Shown piece after piece: positions 1 to 15,300 of a stretch of 64,000 nt of DNA; position 1 is the stretch's first letter, and each line of letters starts with the position of its first letter. A program made the translations under genes and the position numbers. The notes under the pieces are model-generated. The model saw only the letters and a list, made by a program, of their open reading frames with translations. It ran no database searches and was not told the origin of the DNA. Origin of the DNA: Pelecanus crispus (lineage: Eukaryota > Chordata > Aves > Pelecaniformes > Pelecanidae); contig NC_134654.1 of assembly GCF_030463565.1 (NCBI RefSeq), positions 17,561,702 to 17,625,701 of the forward strand. The letters run 5' to 3'.

Positions 1-179
1 AAGTAAATCCAATCCCACTACATTTCTTGGGTAAAATCTCTGTGAAGTTACTTTTATTGTGTATCCTGGTGGGAACAGACTGCCTGAAAATAGATTTTGT
101 CTTGCTTTTGGTTTTTAGTAATTTGTTTGTAGGTAATGTCAAAAAGCAAAGCTATTCAAAGCCCCTCCTTCTCCTGCAG

Positions 180-308
180 TGTGGTTGTGTGGCACGTTGG
201 TAAGAGAGAGGCTGTCTGTGGGAGCCCTGCCTCGGCACGCAGCGCAGGGAGTGCGACCGTCGTCGTGTGCTCCAGCTGCAGAGACGAGATGTTTGTTACT
301 GCTGGAAA
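180..308 (+). CDS. CFAP52: CFAP52 exon (first in window)
   Basis: The acceptor ctcctgcag is followed by a frame reading VVWHVGKREAVCGSP and ending CRDEMFVTAGK/N across the donor gtaagg. The first base completes a codon begun in an exon outside the window. The middle, SARSAGSATVVV, is less conserved than the flanks. Confidence 0.9.
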
Positions 309-3300
309 GTAAGGTTTTATTTAGATGAAAGAAATGAGGGAAAGAACCTGCGGACCTATTTCCTTTTACAAAGACTCTTGACTTAAATACAAGGAAACTT
401 ACACAACTGTGTGCTCATGTTTTTTCTTTTTGCTCTGAATGGACCCACGAATATCCATCAGCTTGTCCCTTTAAGGCATTTCTGCTTGTTCTACACATAA
501 CAACGTTTTCAAAGCAGCACACAGGGACCCGCATGCGTCACTTCTGTTCCTGATAGCAGGATTTCGTATTCAGCATTCCCCATGCAGTGTTTAAAATATT
601 TAGTTGCCAGTGTTTACACAAGAAAAGCAGTCAATGAGTGGCTCTGAACAATGGTTAATTAATGTAGAAACAATGATATCTTGCAGGTCGTTGGATCATC
701 TCCTATCCTTACCAGATGTGATGTACAATTGGTCACTGGCTTGTAACAAAAGTTTGTACAAAAAGTCACATTTTGCATGGATTTGAGACGGCCCCCATAT
801 ATCTAGCCTGGCATTTAAACGTGTTGAGGACCTGCACCTCCCTTTAAATCAGGGAAGGCTTTGGATGCTCTTGGCTGCAGTTGCACTTATCAGTGCTGGT
901 CTTTGCAATTTTAACACTTTGTTAAATGTAAGGGCTACTGTGTGTAAAGATTTTATATTTTCTCATATGTTGTCAATTAAATTGTGCTAGAAAATAGTTG
1001 AAAGTGTCCCGTACTGTTCATTTCATATTTTAGGAACTAAGGTTTCCACAGTGCATGACACTTTGGGAAATGAAGTGTCAAGGTTGTTACATACTCCTCT
1101 GTAATCCTCTTATATGTTTTTGCTGAACCTTTAAGATTTTGATTTACCTGGAAAAAGTTACCGTAAGAGACAGCAGAAAAGACAGAGACTTATTTCTGGC
1201 CTCTCTGATATTGTTCTTTTCCTCCTTATTAAAATTTCAGAATAATGTAGCCTTGTAAAGGCTTTTTAATTCTTCTAGTAGTGAAAAAACTTGGATGTTT
1301 CTGCATATATGGATTTGATCCCACCGCATTCATTCTTATAGTGGGACCATTCGAGTATGGGAACTGGATCTAGCAAATAGGAAAATCCGACCGACTGAAT
1401 GCCAGACAGGGCAACTGAGAAGAGCGATCATGTGTGTTAAGGTAAGTTTCAGCCCAAATTATTTGGCTCAACTAAGAAACTCTGGGCAGACTAGAGAAAA
1501 AACACGAGCTTTTATAGTAATGCTAGAAATGCCAATTACAACTGCATGATGGCGGTGAAGTTACTAAGTGTTGGCTCATGGCAGATGGTCTCCCACAGTT
1601 TCTTTATCCTGGGATAGAGTGTTTTGAATGCTTCTGAAGAGAAGCAGCATGTATTTTAGTAACAGGTTCTAGTACCCAGAGAATCCCACTTTTGCTTTGA
1701 AGTATTATCTAGATTTGGTTAGAAAATGTCTTGCATTCAGCAGCGTTATGGATCTTTGAGTGCAATGGGACAAAAACATTGGCTGTAGCCCTTCCGATTA
1801 AATCTTGGCAATACACAGAAATAAAGCTATTTATGCAGCCCAGTGCTAGGCTTGGGACAAGTGTCTCAGTGTCCAAACCACGACCTCTTTCTTTATGCTT
1901 TCCTATAGATGGCAGATGATGATAATTATTTTTATGCTGGCACATCAAGTGGTGATGTCCTGAAAGTGAATACAAACAACAAGCTGATGACTGAATATGG
2001 GCCCCAGAAGGAGAAGTTTAGCTCGGTGAGTTGCAGCTCTGTGACTTGCGTTTTTTCCTTATCCTCCTCTTTGTTAGTAACTGAAAGTAGGGCAACCTCC
2101 AGGAGAACCATTACTAAGTTGATTCACAGACTAACCCTTTTTCTGTGCTAATAGTTCTTTGTGTCTCAGTCTTGATCTTGAAGTCTGAGACCATTAGCCC
2201 AGCTTTGTTCAGTTTTGTTTGGCTCAGAATTTGGGTTTTACCTGAATCTCATGTGTCATCCCACAAACTCTCTTTTATAATACATCTGGTAAAAGTCATA
2301 AAAAGTGAAAAACAATCATAAAAATGGAGTAGTTCCTGAGGTTTGGGTTTTTTTTTTTAAGAAGATACTAGCTGGAGTGAGACAGAGGAAATTCCTGGGA
2401 AGACTGGTAGAAGTGCTTATTTGAGTGGCTTTCCCACACTTACTGCTATAAGGTCCTATATTCAGATCTTACAGATTTGTTAAATTGTCTGGGCTGAAAT
2501 TTTCCAAGACAGCTGTTTGCACAGGAAGAGTATTTTGGAAAAACTTCAGAACACTACAACTGCTCTTAAAGCCCCAACCCCCTAGATTTTTGTGTTCGTT
2601 CCCTGTACCTTTCCTTCCCCTTCCCTTCAGGAGGTCATCTTTTTGAAATTCTGATTCTGAGGGACAGGTCTTACTGAAAAGGTAGTATAGATAATACAAT
2701 TAAAGAGTTTGTTATAATGTATACGCATATTGGGACAAAACAAGGTTGCACAGGGTACGTTGATTCTATTGCTTTTTAACTTCTGAGTGCTTGACTTCAT
2801 AACCCCGAAGTTCTTTTAACTTAGCTTTTTTGTCTATAATTGGGACTCATGGGTCTTGGTATGAGTATCCTCGACAGGAGTATCTCCTGCATAAGGAGCT
2901 TTTGGCCTTTCATTGCACAAAAATTCTACATGCAGGGAGCTGTAATGATAAACAATCAGCACCAGCTAGTACATTTGTTCTTGATTTCTCTTTATTTGTT
3001 GCTATAAAAGACTTCTTGTAGCTTCTTGGTTTATACCCAGTGGAGGGAGTGATACCTGAGGAATTTAAACACTTCCCTGAAAAACTTTCTTGCATAAGGT
3101 TGAATGTATTTTGTGATTCTATTAGCAACCATGAAAATCAGTGAGCAGCAGGGGAAGCAATGCAGATGGAAGTACCAAATGTACTGCTAGGGATGCCACA
3201 GGGAAGCTGTCCTACAAAGAAGCAGATCTTGTTTGAGAGCAAACACAAGACTAACAAGAACTGTAAGAAAAATTCAGCAGTCAACCCCAAAGAAAAAGCT

Positions 3301-6300
3301 ACTCTGGACTTGTTTCTCTAAACCTCCTGAACTTTGCTTGTACCAACACATGTACATACATACAAACCATATACATGCCCATTCAAAATGCAGTGTTTCT
3401 TGCGTTACAAATGCAGGCCCATATCTCTGGGATAACTTGGAGCCACTGAATTCTTTGAAATATATCTCAATGTTTATCTATTCCAGAAGGCTGGAGAAGT
3501 TATTACCCGTTCTTCCCACTTGCACTGTAGGAATCTTAAGTAATTTCATTTTGTGTACATATGAAGTGACAAGAATGTACATATTTTGTTTTCCTGATGG
3601 AAATCCTAAGTTTGCTGAAGGTGCACACTCTTGTGGGTATACTTGTACTGTACGCTGCTAAGCTAGTCTTCCAGCAGTCATCCTGCAGGGTTTTGCATCC
3701 ACACAGGACCCATGTCCTGGCTGATCTCTGCTGTCTCTTATGCCAAGGTCTTGATGATTGAATATCACCTCGCCTTTTAAATGCTTGCATGCTTTGAGTC
3801 CTTCTACATCTAGCAGTGCATGTACCTTGCCTAGAGTACCTGGCTGAAGCCACACAAGGTCCTGAACTCCCTTGCCTTCAGGGGTGAGGGAAAGGTGCCA
3901 AATGCATTTGAAACAAAACTGCACAAAAAATATACTTCTGAGACCATTGCTAAAGAAGCGATCAAATAGGGTCATTAACAGGGTGCTGTGCAATTTGGGG
4001 GTTGAAAGAGGGCCTAGAGCCTCTTCGAGAAAAGCAGAGGCTCAAAGCCAGACCACAGCCAATCTGTACTGTGAAGGGTTTTATCAGAACGCAAATCCAT
4101 AGGAACTGCAGTTTGTGGCAGAGACCTTTGGAGCATCGTGAGCTTCAGCTGATGTTGCTTCTGACAGTGAAAAGCTGAAGAAAAACAGGACCTTTGACTA
4201 TGCAAGAGACTGACAAGATACTAGGGAGAAGAGAAGATCCAGAAGTGGATCTCATACAGCTGCCTGCCAGCCTTGTGGATGAGACCTGAGCTGGTAGGCA
4301 TTAATCTGACTTAAACTTTGGTTTACTAGTGTTATGTAATGGCAGCTACTTAACATATACCACTGGTCGTTTTGGGAGAAGGGAGAGAAAAGGAGTCATT
4401 CACATTGGATGGAAATAACAAGTAGTTCTTCCAATCTCCTCCTTTACCCTGTTGCTTAAAACAGACATGTCCGTTCAAAGACAGGCTTTTCAGTCAGACA
4501 CGTGCTCGACCCTATCGCCCCTTCTCCTCTTGCTTTCTTCCTCTCTGCTTTCTTCCCTCACTCTTACCAATACAGTTTCCATATGCCCAAAATGGGAAAT
4601 TAATCAGGGCAAACCTGTATTGTTGCAGTCAGTGAGAAGGTGCTGGTACATTTTTATCTCCAGGTACCATCAGATCCACTTTCATACTTTCCAGTTCTCC
4701 CTTCCTAGCCCCATACTGTGATTCCCCTTCCACCCACCCATTGCACATTTCTGCATACAAATAATGCCTTGTCACTAGACTGTCAAGTCCTCGCTGAACA
4801 CACATAGGATCTAATGCTTCATGGCAGAAATTCCCAATTGTCCATAGCCTTCAATGCCAAAAGAGGTATTTTGCAGATGTTTTTTCAAGTCAAAACCACA
4901 GCATTTATCAAAACAAAAGTATTTGCATCCTTGTTTCTACACAATTTAGTACATCATATTGCTTACCCTAGGAGAAATGTTGATGTTTATTTCCGCCCTC
5001 GCTGCAGAGCTGTGTGTATTTCACTAGACATCTTTTGTGAAAATGTACCATGTATTAGTACTTGTAGCGGAAATTCTCACCTCTTCAGCTGTGCAAAGCA
5101 AAGCTGCTGTATAGCTTGTTTCAGAAGTGAGCCATGCTGTTTCAAGGTAGGCACGACTGCTCCAAAGCATGGCTTTTGGGACATGCGCTGCCTTTTCTCA
5201 CCAGGCAATTCCCCTGCTCCCTGGCAGAGAGGTTGGCTGTACAGCCTCCAGTTGTGGAACTGTCCCAGCCTCCCTCCCTGTGGAACCATTTTCATCACTT
5301 CATTGCAATTCTTTCTGAAAAGATGCATATTCATGAATGAACATTATCCCATATCTCTGAAAACCTTGTTCACCAGTCACACTGGGGAATTACGAGCCAA
5401 TGGCATACCATGAAACTCTAAACCTGGAATCCACAGCCACCCCACAACAAGCATATCTTTAAAGAAAGAGTTTAGATACTGCTTGGGTGAGGAGAAGATG
5501 TTTACTGAAAATAAGTTTGGTCAACCTTAAAGGAACTTTGCCTTTAGATATATAAGAATGTGTTTATTATATAGACGTGATCTAAAGATTTCTTTGTTTC
5601 TGTTTTGAAGAGGAGTGGCAGAATAGTTCACTGGTATGATGAAGCAACTTGTTTTCCATCTACATGGAATTAAGTTTAAGTGCATTTCTGTGACATCTGT
5701 AAATACTGGAATAAACAGCAAAATTAATTTTTATCCCCATCACAGGCTTGAGGAGCTATAAGGCACCCGTTCAGATGTAAAGTGGGATGTACGATTGCAA
5801 ATGCATTTTCAGAAATAGCTGGAATGATTTGCATTGTAAAAAAAACATTTAAAGGAGTGCACTGGAAGAGTTCATAGAGCACTCAAGAACTTTGCAAGAG
5901 ATCAGAATGGGACAAAGAGCAAGTATCCCTGCAGGGAAGGGAATGGGCAGGCTGGATTTTTGCTGGTATTTTTATTTATAATCATACTTCAAAGCAGTGG
6001 TTTCTTTTTGTAAGAAGTAAATAATGAATGGTGATATTTTTAACCTCCTACATTAGACTCTGTGTTTCATCTACAAGAGGACTGGCAGTATATAAAATAG
6101 AGTATTCATTGCATCGTTAACGTGAACTGCTTGACTCCATGAATAACAAGTGCAACTTATAAAGCTATCTGTTCACTCGTGGTGATTCAAAGAACAGAGT
6201 GGACAAGAAAGAAGCACAATTGTCCAGTTAAGGTTGAAATCAAACTCTGATGATTTTTAGAGCCTGGCAATAAATCTTGGCCACTTTAAGCGGGGGTTTC

Positions 6301-9300
6301 TGTCTCAATAATACCCACTTCGCTCTCAAATTAAAGAACTGAAGAGAATACCTTGGAAAAATCAAAACAGTCTTGGCAGTGCTGTAAAAACTTTAATTTA
6401 TTAGCAAGTAGCAGAGAGCTGTAATCAGATAAATTACGTAGTCATAGGTTGGATTTCTAGTGCCGCCACCTGCCATAATGCTAAACCCAAAGGGCATTTG
6501 AGGTGGAAGTCTTTTACAGGAAAAACTGCAAAACAGTAGATCAAAAGACAGTTGATGGGCCTGTGATAACAGGGGACTCGCAAAATGCTGACAACACCTC
6601 ATAGGAAATTTTTAAAAACATTGTTCAGAAACAGTTCTGCTTGTGGATCATATTTCTAATTAAAAAGAATCCCTTTGTTCTTGTGCTTTTGCTAAGAATA
6701 TTTGCATGAAACCTGGCTTCCTGCCTGGTAGTGTTGTGATAGTATGGCATAAAATCCTCTCTGAAGGTTGTTTTTGTCACAGTGATCGGTCCTGATAATA
6801 CAGGAGACTGTGGATATGCTACTGGTGGAGACAGACTAATGAAAATCCAGTGCAAATAAATTACAAATCAGGAAAATTTTTTTCAATTTTTTTTTTTCTG
6901 CAATCCATATTTATTTGATCCTGAAGTTAAATAGTCCTTAAGCTGATGCGTAGGTAGGTGCAAGGCTGCCTGGAATGCCAGCACTGGAAAGCGCAGTTAC
7001 GTATATGGTGATTTTTTTGTTGTTGTTCAAAAAGTATAAGCAAGACTTTAAAAACAACCAGTTGCTTCTATTCGGTTGGATAATTGAACCAAAGTAATTT
7101 TTCCAAATTCATCAGACCTTGTCTGTGGCTTCTGCAACATCCTTTCTGGGTCTAAATAGCTCAAATGTCCATTTTGTTTCCTCTTCTTTCTTCACTTCCT
7201 CTTTCTCCTTCCTTCGAGCTTTAGTCCTTACCACACAGAAAATCAACACTTTCTGGCATTCATTCTTTTAAACACTCTGAAAGTGTTTAATCCTGAAATT
7301 TTACTGGGGTTAGGCCAGATTAATGCTTGAAAAGAACAGGAATGCTGGGTGGTGCTGCTTAGATGTCAAACTTTATCATAAAGTGCTGACACCTGTATTT
7401 GTTCAAAAATCACAAGGCAAGCTCATGACAGGGATTTCTTCCTAAAGAACAAATGCAGAATTATTCTGATTTGCCTCTTGGTTGTTCTTTGAGAATTCAC
7501 TACCTCATGCTTTCACAACACTAAATGCTAGAGGTGGGGCTTTTTTTTCCAGAAAAAACTCTACCAAACAGAAATTGTTGTTTTCACATAATGGCTCTAT
7601 GAGCTCGGGCTTAAAGGAAAAAAATCTTAATATTGTGAAACTGCTGGTACTATCACAACAGTTGGCAATACTGCTTATTAACCTAGGTAGTGGCAAATGT
7701 TGCTGGAGTCTATATTGCGACTTAAAATGTCAAGCTCAACAGACTCCTTACAAGTCATGGGGAGCCTGGAGCTGCTACCAGCTGGCCTGTCTGATTTGGA
7801 ACAACTGACGGCGATGAGTTTCTGCCCTCGTGGTGAGAGTGGAAGTGCCTGTTGTACGTGCTTGCTTCGTGACAGAGCTTAGTTTTCAGTCCAAGTTTTG
7901 ATGACATAAAGCTCCTCTATTTCCTTTTTGTTTTTCCCTTTCCATTTCACTCATGCATATGTTCCCCCAAGCTAGTAGGAATATTTTTCTGAGTAAGAAT
8001 ATCAGGATTTAACCCCATAGAAGTCATTTCACCTGTCTTGCAGCCTATCTTGGAGTCTTTCAGAGGTTTTCAAGAATTAATCTGTTGTCTTGTATACGGA
8101 AGAGTAATATTACTTGCCAGGTAGCAAAACTGAAGCAGAGACTGACTTTTCTTATACTTGACTTCTACTTGAAATTTTGTGGCAAGGCTGAGGACTGGTT
8201 TTGTTTATTCCTTTGTTTGTTGATTTTGTTGTTGTTTTTTTACTGTAGTCTGGTACTTCGTCCATGGAAATGCTTTTCTCCTTTTTCTAATGGCTGACCT
8301 CCTGTTGATCTACTCATCTTAGTAAATAGCAGAGACCCATGTTGATGGTGGGCTGACTAATTTCTAAAGCTTTTCTGTGACAAATGTGTTTTATTACTAA
8401 TAGGTGGGAGATGGGATTGCATCTTTCAGACAGGGAGAGAGGCCTGGGACACAGAGGATCTGTCCTAAATGGAGCTGTAGGAAAGGATGCTGAGTTTTGT
8501 CCTCTGTTGTTTTCATGTCTGATAGATGAAAAACCAGTGGAAGGAAAAGTGGAGGCACTAATACAAAATATGTGTATTGCTTGCTGGAATGAGGTAAGGA
8601 TATGTAGGCTCATATGTGGTCCCAGCTGCTCTGAAGGATCCACGATGATGCTGTTTCCTTGCTCTTCATACTGCATTAGTTCATATATACCTGCGATTAA
8701 TAACTCTTTTCTCCCTTCTCCCTCTAGAGTCACTCTTTAGCCTAGGTCAGTCAAAGAATACTGATAAAGCCATATTTGAGTGACATAAGCACCGCCATTG
8801 GGAGCATGGTAGAGACTCCATTGTGCTATTCAGCATGGCTGCAGCAATAAAGAGACTCCACTTCCATCCAATTGTGTTTTAATCCTGTTTTCTCCTAGGG
8901 AGTCACAGCTTTGCTTTTGCTGAAGACAGGAGATTTAATAGTCGGCACCGGAGGAGGGATTGTAGCTCTCTGTAAAGGCTCAAACTACAAAGTAATGAAG
9001 TGAGTTTGTAGATGGGAGAATTAGGAAGGTAGAGGTGCAATTCCCCCAAAGGGTCACAGTATAAGAACCAATCATTCTATGTAAAGGGATAATCCAAATA
9101 AATCTCAGTTTTTCAATCCTGCAGAAAAAATAGACAGCATGGTTCCAACATAATGAAGTTGAAGCAGACTGCAAATTACTGCATGCATTTGCACAGAAGT
9201 GAATTGCCCTACTCATCATTCATTTTAAATGACCACTGTTTCCTTTAGGCATTAGAGGTCAGATCCTAAATTGATGCATAGTGAGACAGGTTTGTTGAAG

Positions 9301-12300
9301 TCAGTAAAATTATGCTTATTTATGCCAGCTGAGAAAGAGTAGTATTTGCCATCTAAAAATGGGTTTGTTGGAGGACATGGGATTGTAAAGGAGGGCTCCG
9401 CTAATTTTATAGGTGCATGTCTGGAAGTGCTGGAGTACATGCAAGGCTTTTTTCTGCACACAAAATAGAAAGCTGCAGGAGTCATTTCCCCATATGTAAT
9501 TTGAAAATTGGGCTCACAGCTATTCATTTTGCATTGTTTGTATAGCCAACTTAAGCGTACAGTTCTGCAAGCTCAGCTTTGTGCAGTTGAAACTATTCCC
9601 AGCAGATCTAAACTGTCTGGAAATATTCTTGAATATGGGATATTTAAGTGCACTTGAGCAAGAATATCAACAAAGATGCTGTTACCTTAGGCCGTGGTCC
9701 AGAAAACAAAGTCTCCACAGCACTGCCTTTGCAAGTCCTGGCAGAGTAGCGGGTGGGACAGGCAAGATCATATGAAGTGTTAACAGGTGACTGGGAATGA
9801 AATGTTAGTCCTGACCACGTCCTTGCATATTGATATCACAGCCTAGTATGGAGCTTTCTGGGGGAGCAGGGAAAGTCAAGACTCTATAAAGTCAGGGGAG
9901 AAAGGAAGCTGGAACATAAGTACCTCAAGGTCAATGTCAGGCCAAACCTCTGCTTTCTCTTAACAGGAAAATTCAAGTTCAAGGTGCTGTTACTTCCCTG
10001 ACATGTAGAGGTCAGGGTCACCAGTTCTTTGTAGGGACAAATGAGTGCCAGATTTATCGAATCAACTACACTGCATTTAAAGAGGAGCTGATTGCTGCCT
10101 GTCATAATGAAGCCGTCCACGACATTGTTTTTCCTTTGTGAGTATAACCGGCTGGGATGCTTTTGACTGGTGGAGAAGTTTGAGTAAGCTGCCAGTAAGG
10201 TCAGGATACCTATGTAAACACCTTTTAACCAACAGGAACCCAAAGCCTTTTAACATGTTTACGGGATGATTTATACAGGCAATGCTGTCACCTACCAGTG
10301 AAATGCAAGGGTGACGGTGAGCTGCTGCTTGAAAGCAGAAGGCAGCAATTCAGTTTGAGAATTGGAAAAATCATCGATCTACAGAAAGAATGCTAAATAA
10401 AAAAGATTAGAATTATTTATGTTTGGGTAATGGCAGCAATGGCAACCTCCCCCTTTTCTCCTAGGGTTGGTGCTATGAGACTCAGGCCTTTTAGTCTGCC
10501 AGCAGTGTGAATCCTGAAAGTCTGATTTTGCGTACCCTGTTGCAGCTAGGGCCTGTAGAGGTGTCTGCTTTTCTACCCCCTGTAACATCAGCTGAAATCT
10601 GACTAACAGAGCTGGTCAAAGAGGCTTTTTGGGTCTCAGCCTCACTTATGATTTCATATTTGACAATATGGCATGTTATATTAAATTCCAGGCTTGTGAC
10701 AAGAGATGCTGGGTATACTGGTGTGTCTTCTGTCTGTTTTTGTCTTGTGAACGGACAGCAAGCATTCCCGCTTCCTGTATAGTAGGATCGTGACACTTTA
10801 TTTAAAAAAAAAACACAATAGATCGATTGTTTCCTCTCCAAATAGAGAATGGGAGTTTGATCCCAATGAAGGTTTTTATTTCTGGCATGTTGTTATTGCA
10901 TCGCTTCTTGACACACACAAAGGATCAAATCTTATCAAGGTACAGCGAAGTGCACAATGCAAGAAGCCCTCCTTCCTGCTTATCACCAGCCTGAAAAATC
11001 CACATCCTTCTAATTTAATGAGAAAATCATTTGGAGCTTTAGGGTAATCTGATGCTAATATACCTGACTGGTGTATCTGTGTCACAGAGGTATCTGGATG
11101 AGCTGGATTTAGAGATGATTGTAAGGACTACAGGACTACATCCTTGCATATACGTTTAAACTTCTTATCTGTTAACTGCTCTTGAACAGAGCATATCACT
11201 GACTGGGAAATACAGGCTTAATTTCCCTCTTCTGGCTTATTGCAGAATACTTCAATTGCTGATGTTATCCTGATTTATAAAGTACCCGCACAAACTGGCC
11301 TTGAAAGGGGTCACACTTTTGTTGTGCCAGTTTTCTCTGTCCTGGTTCATCTTTCCGGGCGTTGATGGTGATGTTGAACAAAAGCTTGTGGTACCTTTCT
11401 AGATTTCACTTTCTGTCATATCCCTAGGATGTATGGTTTAGAGCTTATTTCAAAGTATTCAGTCCCATAGCTTTTGAAATGCTGCAGGTCTTTTTTTATT
11501 CAAACATGTATAACAAGTATATTACAAACAGGCTTTTGCCATCATTTCTATTGCCTTCAGCTATGTTGAATAGGAATCATCCAGTAAGCAAGATAAAAAA
11601 TGACATCTTTACAATATGAGGCTGCTGTTAGTCCCTGATGTTAAATCTGGGCAGTCAGCACCTCTACACCCACTTTTATGTCTATTATGTACAACACGTG
11701 AAGTTGTTTAGAGATTGAATACAGGAAATAAATGTCACAACTTCATCTGAAGTAAAAAGAGTTCTTTTAGTTTCACTTTAATTTAACTGTTTCTTAAAAT
11801 TAATCTTTGAATAGAAACCAAACCAGGGGAATTTTATGTGAGAAAGGTGATCCTATGAAAAAGGCCTTTGTCTTAACCATGGTGATCCCTGTTGGGAAGA
11901 TTACAGTTGCACATTAGAAAGAGCTAAGCTTTGAAGGATGATTTAAGATGTGACAAAGAAAGAAATGTTTTCTCTATGCCCCTCCTCATTATCTCTCCTC
12001 TCTGAATTCTCCAGGGGAACTTCTGACTTGTTTGCTACCTGCTCCAAAAATGATATTCGGGTGTGGCACACCCCAGAAAACAGGGAGCTCCTACGAATCG
12101 TCATCCCCAACATGACCTGCCATGCCATAGAGTTTATGAGGGATGGTAAGAGCATCATTTCAGGTAATAATCAGTCCAGCCCCATGGTTAAGTCCAGTCT
12201 TTAAATGTTGCCAAATTTAGTAAACATCAATATGTTAGAATGAAGAGAGGTTTAAGCTGGGAATGGGTTTAAATTCAGTTCATTGCTTGACCCAAAGGCC

Positions 12301-15300
12301 TCTTGCTTGCAGCTGGGCTGATGAACTTTGCTCATGGCCCCCAGTATCCTGGTGCTGTAGTTACAGTGTCTGTAGAAGGCAAGGTTTTGAGACCTTGCTT
12401 TGGATGTGAATTCCAGCAATTCAGAACTTAGTTGAGTCTTATTCAAAAGACCTAATTCTAAAATATTAACCTTGTTGTATGCAACATATTAACCTGTGAT
12501 GTATGTAGACCACCTTTTGCATAAACCCTTCTACCCATTGCCACATGCAAATTTCTTACACAGGAACTACTGCAGTCCTGGAGCAGCAATGCAGTCCTCC
12601 CATTGTTACCAAACCAATTTGCTCATAGCCAGAACCAAAAAAAGGAATTAAATTTCAGTAGTTTATTTGGGGCTACAGCTCTGCAGGCTCATCTACAGTA
12701 CAGTGGTTTTCACTTGTATACTGGTGATCTAACAGGAACTTAATAAAAAACCAGGTTCATTTGGAAAGGAGAGACAATAATGTGAGGAAAGTCTGTGTGC
12801 CTGGGTAATCTGTTTCTTTTTATTTATCAGCTTGGAATGATGGGAAAATCCGTGCCTTCATGCCAGAGACTGGACGGCTAATGTATGTGATTAACCATGC
12901 CCATAGCTTGGGAGTGACGGCAATTGCTGCTACAAGTGACTGTAAACAGATCATTAGTGGAGGAGGTGAAGGGCAGGTAATTTTTGCTTAAACCTGGAGC
13001 AGCTCTGTGCTCTCATCACAGGACCTGCGAATTGTCTGTAACTGCTTAGTCAGAAAGTGAGCTATTCTTAGCTTTCTTGAGCAAGGACTTGAGCAAAGGA
13101 CTGAGTTCGAAAATACTAGCCTTTGATATATGCAAATCTCATGCTCTCAGAGGGCATAATGTAAAACAATGCCCTGATTTCTTCTGGCATGGTAGTCTTG
13201 GAAATCATTCTAACGCAGAATATGCTCTTAATCTTTTTTGTTCATTTGTCTCTCCCCTATATTTGGCTTATCTGCATTAGTCATTGTTTGCAAGCCTCTG
13301 TCTAACTGTGCTCTAGCACAGATTTTCTTTCTGTCATTGTTTTGGAAGTCTTAGTCCTGTCCAAACTGACCTGTATGAATTCATTTAATAGCACAAAGTT
13401 CACCTTATATCACCATAGTGTCTATGGGGTAACTTCCTGATTTTCTGGGATGGTACTATCTGTTTTAGGTGATGGTGTTAATAAAAGACTCTAATAATAA
13501 CTCAGTTTCTAATACAATTATGGAAACATTCTGATACAAATAACAATAAAAATCAGAAAATATGTTGTAGGCATCATACCTGTGCAGTTCAACAATTTTT
13601 TTCCAGCCATACAAAACAAACACCATGTACTTTGGCTACTCCATGCACTTCATGTAGTTGTGGCCCTTTTCAATCTGTAAAAGTGACACTCCTCTCCTGA
13701 TGTTTAAATAATTTAAACACAAGGGGTTTGTTTATATTAAAAATAAATAATTAGACTTGGAAGGCTCATATTCAGTTTCTTGCCTTGCTTTGGACTTCCT
13801 CTCTGCACTCTGGCAAGCACTCAGAACCAGACATTTAATTGTGCGTGGATTTCTGACTGTGATTTAAGCGCTCTGTGCTTTGTTTGTGTACCCTGATCTC
13901 AAGTGTTCAGTGTGCTGTGCTGGAGATGGCACAGGAAGTCTTGAAGATTAAGGAATTAAACTTAGGTTCAAAGTGAACTTAGGTCTTCCAAATCTCAGGC
14001 TAATATCCTAAACCTTGAACCATCATTCTGAATCATTGTGCACCTCAGCTCTCCTGTAGACCAGTAACGGCAGCGCTGCCTTGTCTCACAGCTTAAAGAC
14101 ATTAGAGATGATGACCCACTTCAACCCTTCACTGATAAAAGAACAGTTAAGTACATTGGATGATTAGCGCTAGAGGATGCAGAAGACAGTGGACCTAGAT
14201 TCTGTATCAACACACAGAGAATGGCACAGGCTCTGGTTAGTTGATCTCTGAATTGAAAAGGAGAGCTGAGACAGAATTAAAGCTAAAGGTAGGTTAAGTA
14301 GAAATGAGAACTGCAGGGGAGCACTTGCAGTATTCATTCAGAACACAAAAAAAGGTGTTCTGAAATGCTAATGGTTCTGTCAAAATCAATCATCTGAAAG
14401 CTGTGACTTTCAGGGTTGCTTAAGGGATCTGGTTGCTCTGATCATTTAGCAAGTGGGAATTCGACATCCAGGTTCCACAGGTAACTCAGCATCAGACCAG
14501 AAAACGGGGAAGGTCAGCTCTCTGCTTTTGATGTCAGTGTCTGAATTTCTAAATTTTCACTAGGGTTTGAGCTTAGTGGAATGTAAAAGTGAAGAGATAT
14601 CATGAAGTTTGGCACTAGTGGGACAGTAAATGCAAGGTGTGAAGGATCAAGTTCTCAAGGCAGAAAGATTTTTGCTGTTACCACCACTGGGAAAAGAGAT
14701 GCTTTCAGGCACATATTTCACATCAAAGATTTAAAGAGCTGGTTTGTATTTACTTGCTGGCATTATATGTAGCACAAATAGCGGGTAGCTTTCTTATATT
14801 CCATTTCAGAAGCCTTGCTCTTTGATCTTTAAAGCACCGCTGGAAATATATCATAGACTAGCTCCTTTTTCCTGATTGAGAGATGAGTAAACTGAAGCAT
14901 GGGAGAGTGAGAACTTGGCAAAAACAAGGTCTGGGATTAATGGTCGGGAATTCCTGAACCAAGTGGATTACACTCTCAAGAACTCAGTTCAGTTTTATGA
15001 GTCAGCTGCATGAATAAACCACAGGAAAATAGAGACAGTCGGTTGAGATTGAGTTGCTGTATGTGTCATAAGAAAAAAAAAAAAGAGTTCAGGAAAGCCT
15101 TAGGCATCCTCCTGAGCTCAGTCAGGACCAGGTGGTACAAGAGATACAATCAGATGTTGCTGATTTTTTAGGTGAGGGTCTGGGAGATTGGTGAGAGGAC
15201 TCACAAACTGGGGGAAGTTCTGAAGGAGCATGTATCTGCTGTGTCCTGCATTAAGATTAAGAAGAATGACCGAGAGTGTGTCACAGCCAGCCTTGATGGA

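Noticed and set aside
1909-2151. 80-codon ORF starting with ATG
   Set aside because: Its first 39 codons are an internal CFAP52 exon and the rest is intron after the donor at 2,026.
9250-9345. Possible ancient palindromic sauropsid repeat in a CFAP52 intron
   Set aside because: The phrase gtcagatcctaaattgatgc and a partly complementary tatttatgccagctgag recall a dispersed old element, but I could not fix boundaries or family.
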